From: Artocarpus heterophyllus
Taxonomy: Eukaryota > Streptophyta > Magnoliopsida > Rosales > Moraceae
NCBI GenBank assembly: GCA_025403435.1
Contig: CM046354.1
Coordinates: 21,795,467 to 21,859,466 of the forward strand
Direction of reading: 5' to 3'
DNA: 64,000 nucleotides
In this document: positions 46,784 through 58,608 of the stretch, piece by piece
Numbering within the stretch: position 1 is the first letter of the stretch
Layout of the letters: each line of letters starts with the position of its first letter
The notes under the pieces: model-generated
The model's database searches: none
What the model was told of the DNA's origin: nothing
What the model saw: only the letters and a program-made list of their open reading frames with translations
Position numbers and translations under genes: made by a program

Positions 46784-48793
46784 TGTTGGAAACAAAGTGC
46801 GCAGCGGAATTTTTAAAATTTTTCATCAGAGTATTTTCCAAAACACAAGTTTGACATGTTATATGTATAAATTAAACAGATCTTACTAACCTCAGTATGC
46901 CGAAGAACCTCCGCGACCTGTGTAGAGAAGTAACGTTCCAAAAGAGCCTCAACCAACTGGTCTTCTTTGCTATTCTCTATCCACAACCGGAGTGAGTGTG
47001 GGCTCACACGTACAGCTCTTCCACCGGTGACTCTCCTTCCAACCAATAGAGAGAACCCAAAGCCAGTGTTCGTGATTTGTGAACAAAAGCTCTCAGGGAG
47101 TTTTTAGATGCTCACTAGAAGAGTATCACTCTTAATCTCTCAAATTGATCTGAGTAAATCATTAGACTCACTCCCTTTTTATACCTATTGGTCCTTGGGG
47201 TCAGTCCATATCAGATTAGGTCTCAAAAATCGAAACAGAATCAAGTTCGGATCAATATCTGATAAGATACGCGTGAAAAACGCGTAATCTTAGCTGTCGC
47301 GGTCGGCATGCCGAACTGTGAGATAGGCAGGCCGAACACGTCATCCGGCATGCCGAACTGCCGAGAAAAAATCTCCGCGAATCTTTTATTTTCCACCCGA
47401 GATTCTAAAGGATAAAGTCTCAGTTTTGATTCAAATAGCCCAATAGAAAAGATATCTGATCAAAACAAACTTTATCAAGATAATCTCTAAGAAAATAAAT
47501 CAATTCACAATAATTCTACAAGTTTATCTTGTTCTAATTGTCCAAAATTAAAACAATCGATAAACAGACAAGAATTATCCGAACGCCATAATTCAACAAG
47601 TTCATCTTGAACTAATTTCTTACATAATTAATTCAACCGATAAACAGACATGAATTATTTGATTCTTATAAATTTTAAACCAATCTGATAAATCCGACAT
47701 AAGTCACCAATTATTGGAAAAACACGCCGTGTCGTTACAGGATTTTGTGAGCTAGCAAAGGGGACCAAAATGGACCTATAAAGTTCAAGCTCATGATAAT
47801 TATGAAACCCAATATCCCAGATATACATTTCACAATTATCAACTCCAACGCTACTCCACTAAAAGCTTGGAGCTGCACTCTCGAACTTTATAGAATTACG
47901 AAGCTCGTGTAGCTAAGTCTCCATGACATATCATAGTGTATCGCATCCCCATATGATCATCCATAATCGGCTTAAGGACAAGTTCTGTCTTACCTTCCCG
48001 ATTATTTTTATCTTACATTCCATTGTCTCACCATTAGAAAACTTACCATCCAAAGATAGTATACCATTCGGTTACACCTATGTATCCAAATGGTTGAGCG
48101 CTCCAGTTTTCCAATTACAGGACAACGCATATAAGAGGATATCATTACTCCTAAAGAGGAGCTATGGATTCCATATCTATGAATAACAAGTCTACGCTAC
48201 CAAGAGTCATGCCTCCAACGTACCGGCATGCATGCCACTATAGAGATGTGGGAGTCACCCATTGGTACATCAAAAGACACAAATCGAGACAACGGGCCCA
48301 TTATTCATCTCAGGATTAAGATACAATACAAATGATTGTCTAAAGTGAATCGATTTGCCAAGACAGAATTATTAATCCAAATCAATTCACTTTATGTCCC
48401 GATCCAACACATCGTCACCTATGACAACGCGCCAATGTTTCTATTCACGGAGTCCAACTCCGATGGCCAAGACAAACCATCTCCCAAAAGGATATAGACA
48501 ACATAACAATCTTTACATGAATAAAGCGCCCAACTTTATTCCCTCGATTGCGGATCATATATTTTAGACCATCACCTTAAGAGTCGTGTCTACCGTATAA
48601 TCATCCCATCATATGCCCAACTCTTAAGGTTTAGACTGACAGTCTTAGACTACTGTTTGCTTATCATACATTCAACAAATATGAACGTAAAGAGGACAAT
48701 ATTTGGTATATATAAATGAATAAATTCTTTATTGATAAAAATGTCTCCAAAAACGTATTACATTTTTACTCCTTAGAGCATACATGTCTAACA
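46784..48793 (-). repeat. 3' LTR of Cop1-D
   Basis: This 2010-bp LTR has a TATA box TATAAAAAGG (minus strand, 47183-47174). Palindrome units start at 47303, 47325 and 47345. The family sense ORF lies at 47046-46813 and the antisense ORF at 47923-48186. Confidence 0.96.
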
Positions 48794-48806
48794 ATCTCCC
48801 ATTTGC
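48794..48806 (-). other. Polypurine tract of Cop1-D
   Basis: On the minus strand GCAAATGGGAGAT lies between the gag-pol stop and the 3' LTR. Confidence 0.82.
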
Positions 48807-48807
48807 A

Positions 48808-51800
48808 CTAAGTGAGTAAATACTGCAAATTTCGCATCCCCATAGCTTCCACATGCCTTTCGAAGACTCTCCCAGTAAGTGTCTTCGTAAATGGATCAGC
48901 TAAATTGTCCTCTGACGCGATCTTGCACACCGTGACATGCCCGCCCTCAACGAAGTCCTTTATCACATGATACTTCCGATCAATATGCTTACTCTTCTTG
49001 TGAAATTTTGGTTCCTTAGCATTAGCTACCGCCGCACTATTATCACAGTACAGTGATACCGCTTTATCCATACCAGGAACTACCTCAAGATCCCCAAGGA
49101 ACTTGCGGAGCCACACTGCTTCTTTCGAAGCATCACTAGCCGCCACATACTCGGCCTCCATCGTTGAATCCGAAGTGCAATCTTGCTTCGCACTTCTCCA
49201 ACTGATGGCACCGCCACCCAGAGTAAACACAAACCCTGAAGTCGATTTCCTAGAATCCAGGCAGGATTGAAAATCTGAATCAGTGTATCCTAGAGGAGTT
49301 AAATCCTCACCCGAATACACAAGCATATACCCACGAGTCCTTCTCAGGTACTTGAAAATATGCTTTACCGCAACCCAATGGTTCGGTCCTGGATCCGCCT
49401 GAAATCGACTCACAATCCCGACCGCATAACTAATATCCGGTCGAGTGCAAAGCATGGCATACATGAGACTACCCACTGCCAAAGCATAAGGTACCTTCTT
49501 CATGTATTCTCTTTCTTCATAAGACTTTGGAGAGTCTTTCTTAGAAAGAGTAATTCCAGACCTAGATGGTTGCCCACCTTTCTTGGAATCCTGCATTGCA
49601 AACCTCCTGAGAATTTTATCTATGTAGCCGGCCTGTGACAAAGCTATCATTTTGTTCTTCCTATCCCGAAAGATCTGGATACCGAGAACAAAATTAGCCT
49701 CACCTAAGTCCTTCATGTCAAACTGCTTGGTCAACCATAATTTGACCGATGACAACGCCCCAACGTCATTGCCAATTAGCAGAATGTCATCTACATAGAG
49801 TAGTAGAAAAACCACTTTCCCATTCTTAATGTGTTTGTAAACACATGGTTCATCCACATTTTGTGAGAACCCATAAGTCTTGATCACTTGATCAAATCTT
49901 ATGTTCCAAGAACGAGAAGCCTGCTTAAGTCCATAAATTGACTTTAACAGCTTACAAACCTTACCCTCTTGACCCGCGACCTTGAACCCGTCTGGTTGTT
50001 CCATATAAATGGACTCATCAAGATAGCCATTCAGAAAAGCCGTCTTGACATCCATCTGCCAAATCTCGTAGTCAAGAGCGGCAGCTATGGACAAGAGAAT
50101 CCGGATGGACTTAAGCATGGCTACAGGCGAAAAGGTTTCCTCATAATCGATTCCTTCCTTTTGCGTATAACCCTTAGCTACCAGTCTAGCCTTAAAGGTT
50201 TCGACCTTTCCATCCACTCCTCTTTTCCTCTTGTAGATCCACTTACTCCCTATGGGTTTTACCCCTTCGGGAAGATCCACAAGCTCCCAGACCCGATTAG
50301 TCTCCATAGACTTCATCTCAATGTTCATGGCCTCTGTCCAGAGTCTTGAATCAACATCCTCCATAGCTTCTGCGTAAGTATAAGGATCCCTGTCATGTTC
50401 ATCCGGTTCAGCCAAAAAGACCTCCCCATTGAACATATACCTTTCAGGTTGACGCCCGATCCTCCCACTACACCGAAGCCCCTGAGGTTGTTGTTCAGGT
50501 TTGTTTGGTTTTTCTACACCGATCGGAATGGTTTCGTTCGGAACCTCCGGAGTAAACGGATTACCCCTCAACTCCTCAAGCACCACTTTGCTTTGAGGTT
50601 TAAAGTCGTTCATGTAACTCTCCTCAAGGAAAGTTGCATTAGTTGAAACCACGACTTTATTTTCCTTTGGGTTATAAAAATAACCCCCTTTAGTCCCTTT
50701 TGGATATCCTACAAACACGCAAACTTCTGAACGTGCTTCCAACTTATTCGGATCCTTAAACAGGACATGAGCTGGACATCCCCATATGCGAATATGGTTT
50801 AAGGATGTCTTCCGTCTTGTCCACAACTCGTGAGGAGTTTTAGGGACCGATTTTGAAGGCACATTGTTCAAAAGATAACATGTGGTTTGTAGTGCATATC
50901 CCCAAAAGGAAAAAGGCAATGATGAATAACTCATCATGGACCGAATCATGTCCAACAAAGTCCTATTCCTTCTCTCTGCTACGCCATTCTGCTGCGGAGT
51001 GCCCGGCGCAGTCAAATGGGATAAAATCCCATTCTCTAACAAGTGTCCCAAGAACTCATCAGAAAGGTATTCCCCACCTCTATCAGATCGAAGTGCCTTT
51101 ATGGGTCTACCCAATTGCTTTTCCACTTCAGCCCGAAACTCCCTGAACTTATCATAAGTTTCGCTTTTGTGGTGCATTAGGTACACATACCCATATCTTG
51201 AGTAATCGTCAATAAAAGTAACGAAGTACTCATACCCTCCTCGTGCCCGGATGTTCATCGGTCCGCAAACATCACTATGCACAAGTTCTAGAACCCCTTC
51301 GGCCCTATTGCCCTTAGACCCGTATGGTCTTTTGGTCATTTTACCCTCCAAACAAGACTCACATTGAGGTATAGATTCCACCTTTAAGTGACTTAAAGGT
51401 CCATCCCTTACCAACCTTTGAATCCTATTTAGGTTAATATGGCCAAGGCGCAAATGCCAAAGATAAGTCTTATTAGAGTGAGAAGTTTTAAGTCTTTTTG
51501 AGTTATTATCATTTATCTCAGCATTAAGCAATAGGTCCATCTTAGGTTTGATAAAATATAGATTATTTTGCATCCATCCAGAACAGATAAAAGATTTGTT
51601 TTTTCGAATCACCACTTTTTCATTAAAAGATACCACGTAGGAGTCTTTAAATAAAGAAGATACAGAAATTAAATTCCTTTTAAATATAGGAACATAAAAA
51701 CAATCTCGCAAAATTAAACTCCTATAATTATCAAAATAAAGATGGACATCTCCCACTGCTTCCGCTGAGACCAAGGATCCATCGCCCATCCGAAGCGTTA

Positions 51801-52761
51801 AGTCTTCACGAAGTAGACTTCTCGTTTCTTTGAATCCCTGCAGAGAAACACAAACATGATTAGTTGCACCAGAATCTATGACCCAAATGTCATTGGATTC
51901 CTCAACCAAACAAGTTTCTAAATATAGAAGATCACACCTACCTCCCTTGGAAAGGAAGTCCTTGCAATGCTTCTTTATATGCCCGACCTTACCACAAAAG
52001 AAGCACTTAAGCTTCTTTGGGTTCTTCTTCTTCTTCTTCTTGCTCTTGGTAGCAATAGGAATAGAAGACTTCCCACTTTTGGCCCGTTGCTTCTTTCCAT
52101 TCCCAGAGTTAGGATTGGAACCAGAAGCAGCTACCATATTGGCCTCTCCACCAGCAGGAGACTCCCTGATCAGCAGTTCAAACTCTTGTAACTGTTTCAT
52201 CAGTTCTGTCAAGGTCATATCCCGTCTATTGCTTAGATTAAAAGTAGCTCTAAACGGAATAAATTCCTTAGACAGAGTCTCAAAGACCATAGTCATCTGA
52301 GTTTCAGCATCGATGTCGGCTCCATTGATTTGAGCCTCAGCGAGGTAACCCATGACCAACATCATGTGCTCCTTTACAGATGTCACCGGTCTCTGTCTAC
52401 AGTTTAAGAGTTTCCGAAGCGCCCCTTGCCGCTTTGTTATGGCCTGGCCTCCAAACATGTCCTCAAGATTATCCAAGATCTGCTTCGCAGTCTCATAATC
52501 CTGATGTTGAGCCTGCAGCACGTTATTCATGCTAGCCATAACATAGCAGCGGGCCTGATCATTAGCATCTTTCCAGCGTTCGTACGCTTGGAATTGCTCA
52601 TTACTTGAGTCTCCCGTAGGCTCGGGAGGACAAGGAGTTGTCAGAACATATTTCAGTTTCTCAAAGGAAAGGACGATGTCCAGGTTCCGTTTCCAATCAT
52701 TATAGTTCTCACCGGTTAATTGGTTTTTGTCAAGTATCGATGATAAAGCGTTTTTAGACAT
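48808..52761 (-). CDS. Cop1-D Ty1/copia Gag-Pol polyprotein, intact
   Basis: This 1317-residue single ORF has the normal size and domain order of a Ty1/copia polyprotein. Gag covers about residues 1-250, with a lysine run at 239-250 and a zinc knuckle [14 protein letters not shown] at 253-266. The aspartic protease DSGAT is at 296-300. The pre-integrase HHCC residues are H436, H441, C467 and C470. Integrase shows D497, D560 and E596 with the typical 35-residue last spacing. RT has DVKTAFLNG at 904-912 and YVDD at 989-992. RNase H shows D1161, E1204 and D1240. Every catalytic residue I can identify is present. I chose the Met of MSKNALSS because it is conserved in copies A, C and E; the open frame extends 24 codons further upstream. 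Gag and Pol are in one frame, so any Gag excess must come from another mechanism. Confidence 0.97.
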   Translation of the reverse strand: MSKNALSSILDKNQLTGENYNDWKRNLDIVLSFEKLKYVLTTPCPPEPTGDSSNEQFQAYERWKDANDQARCYVMASMNNVLQAQHQDYETAKQILDNLEDMFGGQAITKRQGALRKLLNCRQRPVTSVKEHMMLVMGYLAEAQINGADIDAETQMTMVFETLSKEFIPFRATFNLSNRRDMTLTELMKQLQEFELLIRESPAGGEANMVAASGSNPNSGNGKKQRAKSGKSSIPIATKSKKKKKKNPKKLKCFFCGKVGHIKKHCKDFLSKGGRCDLLYLETCLVEESNDIWVIDSGATNHVCVSLQGFKETRSLLREDLTLRMGDGSLVSAEAVGDVHLYFDNYRSLILRDCFYVPIFKRNLISVSSLFKDSYVVSFNEKVVIRKNKSFICSGWMQNNLYFIKPKMDLLLNAEINDNNSKRLKTSHSNKTYLWHLRLGHINLNRIQRLVRDGPLSHLKVESIPQCESCLEGKMTKRPYGSKGNRAEGVLELVHSDVCGPMNIRARGGYEYFVTFIDDYSRYGYVYLMHHKSETYDKFREFRAEVEKQLGRPIKALRSDRGGEYLSDEFLGHLLENGILSHLTAPGTPQQNGVAERRNRTLLDMIRSMMSYSSLPFSFWGYALQTTCYLLNNVPSKSVPKTPHELWTRRKTSLNHIRIWGCPAHVLFKDPNKLEARSEVCVFVGYPKGTKGGYFYNPKENKVVVSTNATFLEESYMNDFKPQSKVVLEELRGNPFTPEVPNETIPIGVEKPNKPEQQPQGLRCSGRIGRQPERYMFNGEVFLAEPDEHDRDPYTYAEAMEDVDSRLWTEAMNIEMKSMETNRVWELVDLPEGVKPIGSKWIYKRKRGVDGKVETFKARLVAKGYTQKEGIDYEETFSPVAMLKSIRILLSIAAALDYEIWQMDVKTAFLNGYLDESIYMEQPDGFKVAGQEGKVCKLLKSIYGLKQASRSWNIRFDQVIKTYGFSQNVDEPCVYKHIKNGKVVFLLLYVDDILLIGNDVGALSSVKLWLTKQFDMKDLGEANFVLGIQIFRDRKNKMIALSQAGYIDKILRRFAMQDSKKGGQPSRSGITLSKKDSPKSYEEREYMKKVPYALAVGSLMYAMLCTRPDISYAVGIVSRFQADPGPNHWVAVKHIFKYLRRTRGYMLVYSGEDLTPLGYTDSDFQSCLDSRKSTSGFVFTLGGGAISWRSAKQDCTSDSTMEAEYVAASDASKEAVWLRKFLGDLEVVPGMDKAVSLYCDNSAAVANAKEPKFHKKSKHIDRKYHVIKDFVEGGHVTVCKIASEDNLADPFTKTLTGRVFERHVEAMGMRNLQYLLT

Positions 52762-54411
52762 TTTCAATCTACAATAAAGAATCATATACCAAACATAAGC
52801 AAACATATATAATAATTTAGTAAGATAACACAATCATGTAAAATCATACAAACGTGTTTATGTGTCAAAACCTTGAAAATATCACAACCTTACAACGATA
52901 ATTCCCAACTCAGAATTCAACAAGCTCCTAGGGGAGTCATGCCAAATTCAATCAGGAACACGGATCCCCTCCTGATTAATATATGCCATCCAGGACCCGT
53001 ATGATCCAGCATATACTAATAATCATTTCTTTGGCCATTAATTTTATTAACAGAGCTCCTAGGGGAGGTTAATAATAAAATTAACGTGAGTGTATAACCA
53101 CCGTTTTAATATTTTATCCATGATTTATAATCACCACCTAGGGGTGTGCAACCATAAATCATACTAAAATACCTTATCCTTTAGAGATCCAATCTGGTAC
53201 ATGATAGAAATCCCTTCCTAGGGGTTGGGACCATCATGTTCTTCCTATGGACCAACGATGGAGGCCTTAGGTTCTCTCTTCGAAAACCTTCTCCCACTCA
53301 ATCTTTTGAAGTCAAGGTTTTATTTTAAAATTACTGCATGAACAATTTTAATATGAGCGGCACTCCCTATTCTATATGACATGTTATCAATATACATGGT
53401 AAATCATATTATAATGTAGACAAGCAAAGCAATCAAGCAAAGCTACAAGCATAATAATAATAACCGTAATATTATGGTTCCACCCTAGAGAATAGAAAAA
53501 ATAAGATTACAAGAGAATAATCGAGACATTTATCGATTCTTCATCCTTGAATCCTTAAGCTGTATTCTTCTTCATGTAATATCCATCTTCAAGTCCTCAA
53601 TCCCGTATGAATCGAACACTTCATATTTCCGGTCATATCCAAATTTAATGTTTCTCAGAATCGTCCCAAAAATAAAATTAAAACTGCACTGGAAAAATCG
53701 CACCTTTTCTGGACACCTAGCAGCTCTCGGTCGGCAGGCCGATCTGGGTGATCGGCCTACCGATCATGGAGGTTCGGCCTGCCGAACATGAAGGTTCGGC
53801 CTGCCGGCAGAGCACCAAAATTTCTGCCCCACTGTCGGCCTGCCGGACCGTACGTCCGGCCTGCCGATCTGTGACCTTCGGCCTGCCGAACTGTGAGGTC
53901 CGGCATGCCGACCGAGCAGAAAACCCTCAATCCAGAAAATACAATTTTAATGCAATTCATCAATTTTATTTTCAACAATTCAAAAACATAAAATTAAAGA
54001 CTCAGGAAATACCTGGAGGCGCCATCATCTATCTTTAAGTTCTGACTTCTCGTTCCGTCTTCTCCGAATAATTATTTAATTACAAAATTCTTACAAATTA
54101 AAAATTAAATAATAATTCCAAGACGGAGATGATAGTCCGCCATCTAATTACATGAAAAACCTAGATACATATTCTAACCTCTAAGGAACCATAACCGGTA
54201 TTAATTAATTAATAAATAATTAAACAACAATTTAATCAACCATAATTAATTAATAAACATTCACCATATAATCCATGACAACATATATATTATACAGAAA
54301 CCTAGAGTGCCATCTCTCTATAAAATTTAATTCAAGCATTGGAGAGATTAAGATCACAAAATTTATGCATATAACATGATCACAAACTTGCAAATTTATG
54401 TAAAAACCTCG
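52762..54411 (-). other. Cop1-D leader, structured
   Basis: This 1.65-kb leader has four CCTAGGGG-centred hairpins (52925-52936, 53056-53067, 53135-53146, 53211-53230) and eight palindromes at 53731-53911. It holds no convincing protein gene. An ORF that crosses the palindrome array is low-complexity. Confidence 0.82.
53731..53911. repeat. Palindrome array in Cop1-D leader (8 units)
   Basis: TCGGCCTGCCGA-type units start at 53731, 53752, 53774, 53796, 53835, 53856, 53878 and 53900. The steps are 21, 22, 22, 39, 21, 22 and 22 bp. Links between units are GC-poor and variable while the palindromes are well kept. Confidence 0.93.
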
Positions 54412-54423
54412 GCTCTGATACCA
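54412..54423 (-). other. Primer binding site of Cop1-D
   Basis: Minus-strand TGGTATCAGAGC is a perfect tRNA-iMet type site, two bases inside the 5' LTR. Confidence 0.95.
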
Positions 54424-54454
54424 ACTGTTGGAAACAAAGTGCGCAGCGGAACTT

Positions 54455-54688
54455 TTAAAATTTTTCATCAGAGTATTTTCCAAAACACAAGTTTGACATG
54501 TTATATGTATAAATTAAACAGATCTTACTAACCTCAGTATGCCGAAGAACCTCCGCGACCTGTGTAGAGAAGTAACGTTCCAGAAGAGCCTCAACCAACT
54601 GGTCTTCTTTACTATTCTCTATCCACAACCGGAGTGAGTGTGGGCTCACACGTACAGCTCTTCCACCGGTGACTCTCCTTCCAACCAA
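54455..54688 (-). CDS. Candidate short ORF in Cop1-D LTR, downstream of TATA box
   Basis: This 77-codon ORF (MVGRRVTGGRAVRVSPHS at the start) lies about 130 bases downstream of the promoter and ends just inside the LTR. Counterparts are at 7409-7227, 17402-17707, 25010-25315, 44201-44515 and 47046-46813. The core WIENSKEDQLVEALLERYFS is identical in all six, while its DNA varies at a Leu, an Asp and a Ser codon, all synonymous. As it would lie at the 5' end of the RNA, an upstream-ORF role in gag translation is possible. No known domain is seen. Chance remains an alternative, since only a few variable sites exist. Confidence 0.35.
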   Translation of the reverse strand: MVGRRVTGGRAVRVSPHSLRLWIENSKEDQLVEALLERYFSTQVAEVLRHTEVSKICLIYTYNMSNLCFGKYSDEKF

Positions 54689-54815
54689 TAGAGAGAACCC
54701 AAAGCCAGTGTTCGTGATTTGTGAACAAAAGCTCTCAGGGAGTTTTCAGATGCTCACTAGAAGAGTATCACTCTTAATCTCTCAAATTGATCTGAGTAAA
54801 TCATTAGACTCACTC

Positions 54816-54825
54816 CCTTTTAATA
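54816..54825 (-). promoter_or_regulatory. TATA region of Cop1-D 5' LTR
   Basis: The minus-strand bases are TATTAAAAGG. The 3' LTR of the same element has TATAAAAAGG and Cop1-A and C have TATATAAAGG, so the driving LTR carries a T/A change in the box. Confidence 0.55.
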
Positions 54826-55564
54826 CCTATTGGTCCTTGGGGTCAGTCCATATCAGATTAGGTCTCAAAAATCGAAACAGAATCAAGTTCGGATCAATAT
54901 CTGATAAGATACACGTGAAAAACGCGTAATCTTAGCTGTCGCGGTCGGCATGCCGAACTGTGAGATAGGCAGGCCGAACACGTCATTCGGCATGCCGAAC
55001 TGCCGAGAAAAAATCTCCGCGAATCTTTTATTTTCCACCTGAGATTCTAAAGGATAAAGTCTCAGTTTTGATTCAAATAGCCCAATAGAAAAGATATCTG
55101 ATCAAAACAAACTTTATCAAGATAATCTCTAAGAAAATAAATCAATTCACAATAATTCTACAAGTTTATCTTGTTCTAATTGTCCAAAATTAAAACAACC
55201 GATAAACAGACAAGAATTATCCGAACGCCATAATTCAACAAGTTCATCTTGAACTAATTTCTTACATAATTAATTCAACCGATAAACAGACATGAATTAT
55301 TTGATTCTTATAAATTTTAAACCAATCTGATAAATCCGACATAAGTCACCAATTATTGGAAAAGCACGCCGTGTCGTTACAGGATTTTGTGAGCTAGCAA
55401 AGGGGACCAAAATGGACCTATAAAGTTCAAGCTCATGATAATTATGAAACCCAATATCCCAGATATACATTTCACAATTATCAACTCCAACGCTACTCCA
55501 CTAAAAGCTTGGAGCTGCACTCTCGAACTTTATAGAATTACGAAGCTCGTGTAGCTAAGTCTCC

Positions 55565-55828
55565 ATGACATATCATAGTGTATCGCATCCCCATATGATC
55601 ATCCATAATCGGCTTAAGGACAAGTTCTGTCTTACCTTCCCGATTATTTTTATCTTACGTTCCATTGTCTCACCATTAGAAAACTTACCATCCAAAGATA
55701 GTATACCATTCGGTTACACCTATGTATCCAAATGGTTGAGCGCTCCAGTTTTCCAATTACAGGACAACGCATATAAGAGGATATCATTACTCCTAAAGAG
55801 GAGCTATGGATTCCATATCTATGAATAA
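55565..55828 (+). other. Antisense ORF in Cop1 LTR
   Basis: This 87-codon ORF is antisense to the element. Counterparts are at 8308 (shortened by TAG), 16528-16274, 24172-23918, 43342-43079 and 47923-48186. Cop1-C copies lack three codons in frame. Amino-acid changes between copies are frequent, so I do not regard it as a likely gene. Confidence 0.2.
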
Positions 55829-56436
55829 CAAGTCTACGCTACCAAGAGTCATGCCTCCAACGTACCGGCATGCATGCCACTATAGAGATGTGGGAGTCAC
55901 CCATTGGTACATCAAAAGACACAAGTCGAGACAACGGGCCCATTATTCATCTCAGGATTAAGATACAATACAAATGATTGTCTAAAGTGAACCGATTTGC
56001 CAAGACAGAATTATTAATCCAAATCAATTCACTTTATGTCCCGATCCAACACATCGTCACCTATGACAACGCGCCAATGTTTCTATTCACGGAGTCCAAC
56101 TCCGATGGCCAAGACAAACCATCTCCCAAAAGGGATATAGACAACATAACAATCTTTACATGAATAAAGCGCCCAACTTTATTCCCTCGATTGCGGATCA
56201 TATATTTTAGACCATCACCTTAAGAGTCGTGTCTACCGCATAATCATCCCATCATATGCCCAACTCTTAAGGTTTAGACTGACAGTCTCAGACTACTGTT
56301 TGCTTATCATACATTCAACAAATATGAACGTAAAGAGGACAATATTTGGTATATATAAATGAATAAATTCTTTATTGATAAAAATGTCTCCAAAAACGTA
56401 TTACATTTTTACTCCTTAGAGCATACATGTCTAACA

Positions 56437-58608
56437 GTCACGCCCTGGAGTACGGGAGGTGACGTGGCGGATTATTTAAATTAATTAAGAGGGAATTTAA
56501 TTAAAATCAAGAGTTTAGGGGTTAAATTAGATAATAAAAATGTGAAAGTTTTTAAAACAATATTGTATAAAAGAATTCATAACATTTAAGCGAATAATAA
56601 AATAATAAAATAAAGAACCGTGAGAATGGGTCCTACAGACCCACAACTTGTGCACACACATAGTACTGACAATATAATAATACAACTACAGTCCAAGCGC
56701 AAAGAAAGTTAAAAACATTACATGCCTTGTTTAATCTATACAATTAATCTAATAGATCCTTTTACTACTCCTGAGTTTGGTCCGTTGAATCCTCTCCGAA
56801 CCTAAATGGGAAACCACCTAGAGGGGGGGGAAAATTTAAAAAACAAAGAAAATGTGAGCGAAATGCTCAGTAGGATAGTATTTTATCAGATTATATAATT
56901 TAAAGGAAAATCTCATTATTGAAGGAATTATTTAAAAGAAACATTGAATAAATAAATAAATTTAAATAAAACCGTTCTTACCCAAAATAGTTTACTCGGA
57001 CAACCAGAAATATCATTTTCTTTTCCTAGGCAAACCATATGGATATCACCACCGTAGTGGCCCAGCTGGGTTTCGGGACCTGCCCCCAAGGTCGATCGCT
57101 ATACGACCCGATCTCTGATATGGCATCATGCCTATGTGTTTATTTTCATCATTATTCAAAACCCATTTACTGAGTATTATCATTCACATTCATTATGAAG
57201 TTCATTTCAGTTCATGGTATATTAAAATATAACCGATAAATTCATTTTCAATCATCCGTTGAAAACATTTTTATGGAAACCATTTTCAAAGCCAAATCAT
57301 TTAAAACTAGGCTAGCAAAGAATGGGGTAGAAGTCCTACCTCGATACTCGTGCCGGTGCCCCACACTGTAATCCCGGTCCGCTGTACGTTAGCTCCGCGG
57401 AACCACGAACGATCCTAGATATACACTAAGTCGATCAATATCTAGCTTGAGACATTCTATGTTACTAAACCATTTCATGATGTCCTAGTGTGTCATTTGT
57501 TTCTTTAAAATCATTTTACAAGGTTGGAATTTAAATCGTGGTTCAAAACAGTGAAAACGGGTGAAAAATCACAAAATTTCCTATGCCTGGCCGGCCTGCC
57601 GGACTCCCTGCTTTGGCCGACCGAACTGTACAGTTCGGCCTACCGGAAACCAGGTCCGGTCGGCTAGACATTCCCCAGGTTCGGCCTGCCGATCCCTTGA
57701 ATCCGGCCTGCCGAACACGTAGTTCAGCCTGTCGAACTGGGAAAACCTAGAAATTCCAGCCATGGGTTTTCGATCCCCCAAAATCTAAATCTTGATTTTA
57801 ACCTGTTTTTTCTCAAATCTCAGGCATGGAAAACAATCATAGATGATAGAAAAACATACTAGAACACTTTTGAACTCATTTAAACAAGATTCAAACACAA
57901 AAATCTCAAAATCCAAAAATGGGGAAAAATGAGGAAAAATGAAAAATCTTGAATCCAATCTGTTTTTCTTTAATCTAAGCTTAGATTCTAGTTGTTCTAA
58001 CTTCATTTAACTCAAATCAAAGGTTTTCTAAGCTCAAATGAACTTAAATTTCAAAACTGCACAAAATTGAAAATTTTGAAAAAGTTTAGAAATTTCAAAA
58101 CTAACCTCGAATCGAAGCTTCAATCCGCGTTCTCGGTTGCCAAATCTCATCCCCGAGCTTCCTTCTAGCTAACCCGAAACTTGGATTCGAATTTTGATTC
58201 AAAAATTTGATAGAGAAATTGAGGGAGAGAGGAGAAACCGAGAGAAAGAGTGAGAGAGGGTCTCACGGGTGGGAGAGAGGAGGAGAGAGAGATCAGAGAG
58301 AGTGAGAGAAGGAGAGTAAGAGAGGGAAATAAATAGAGAGAAAAGTAGGCAATTTTACTATGCAAAAACCATGTGCCACCCACGGTTTTATAAAACGGAA
58401 TATTTTTAACATTTTACAAATTGTTGTGTTTTAAAAGTCAAAACGTCATTTTAAAACAATAAGGAATCATTTGAATTCGTCAAATTAACAAAACAACCAA
58501 AAATTCAAAATTCAACCAAATAATCAAATTAATGTTGAAACATTAATTATGGCACACTAATTCATTACTTATATTACAATAACATTAAATAAATTCCGGG
58601 GCATTATA
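56437..58608 (-). repeat. Gyp1 solo LTR, main part
   Basis: It aligns along its length with 1902-4092. It has seven palindrome units starting at 57591, 57614, 57635, 57656, 57681, 57703 and 57724, one fewer than the other copy. The purine-rich tract (58200-58330) and the ATAAATAGAG promoter-like box are kept. Confidence 0.92.

Larger units (their letters stand above)
46784..56436 (-). mobile_element. Cop1-D, complete and apparently intact copia element
   Basis: This 9.65-kb minus-strand element has both LTRs, primer site, leader, an uninterrupted gag-pol ORF and a polypurine tract. GTCAC at 46779-46783 and GTCAC at 56437-56441 form a perfect target duplication. By eye the two LTRs differ at only about 16-17 of 2010 positions (roughly 99.2% identity). 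Of the four Cop1 copies here it is the only one without coding damage. Confidence 0.97.
54426..56436 (-). repeat. 5' LTR of Cop1-D
   Basis: This 2011-bp LTR is nearly identical to the copy at 46784. It differs in the TATA region, in the sense ORF only at silent or near-silent positions, and by one single-base length change. Confidence 0.96.
46778..58608 (-). mobile_element. Solo Gyp1 LTR interrupted by Cop1-D
   Basis: The LTR's first bases (TGTCAC at 46778-46783) and its remaining 2.17 kb (56437-58608) are separated by Cop1-D. Flanks are GTTGG at 46773-46777 and GTTGG at 58609-58613, a perfect 5-bp target duplication. There is no Gyp1 internal region, so this is a solo LTR left by LTR-LTR recombination. 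The terminal TTACA seen in the other copy is TTATA here. Confidence 0.92.

Noticed and set aside
46641..46889. 82-codon ORF crossing into the Cop1-D LTR as a functional gene
   Set aside because: Its right half is LTR sequence and would be a chance fusion. The only reading kept is the weak frame across the empty site.
51878..52300. 140-codon ORF opposite the gag lysine-rich region (also at 4598 and 20251)
   Set aside because: It is a shadow on the opposite strand of gag, with Phe/Leu runs that mirror the Lys codons. It is present only because gag is conserved.
53731..53911. CRISPR-like array (short palindromic repeats with spacers)
   Set aside because: Units are 12 bp with spacers of about 10 bp, diverged, in retroelement leaders of a plant genome. 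No cas genes are present.
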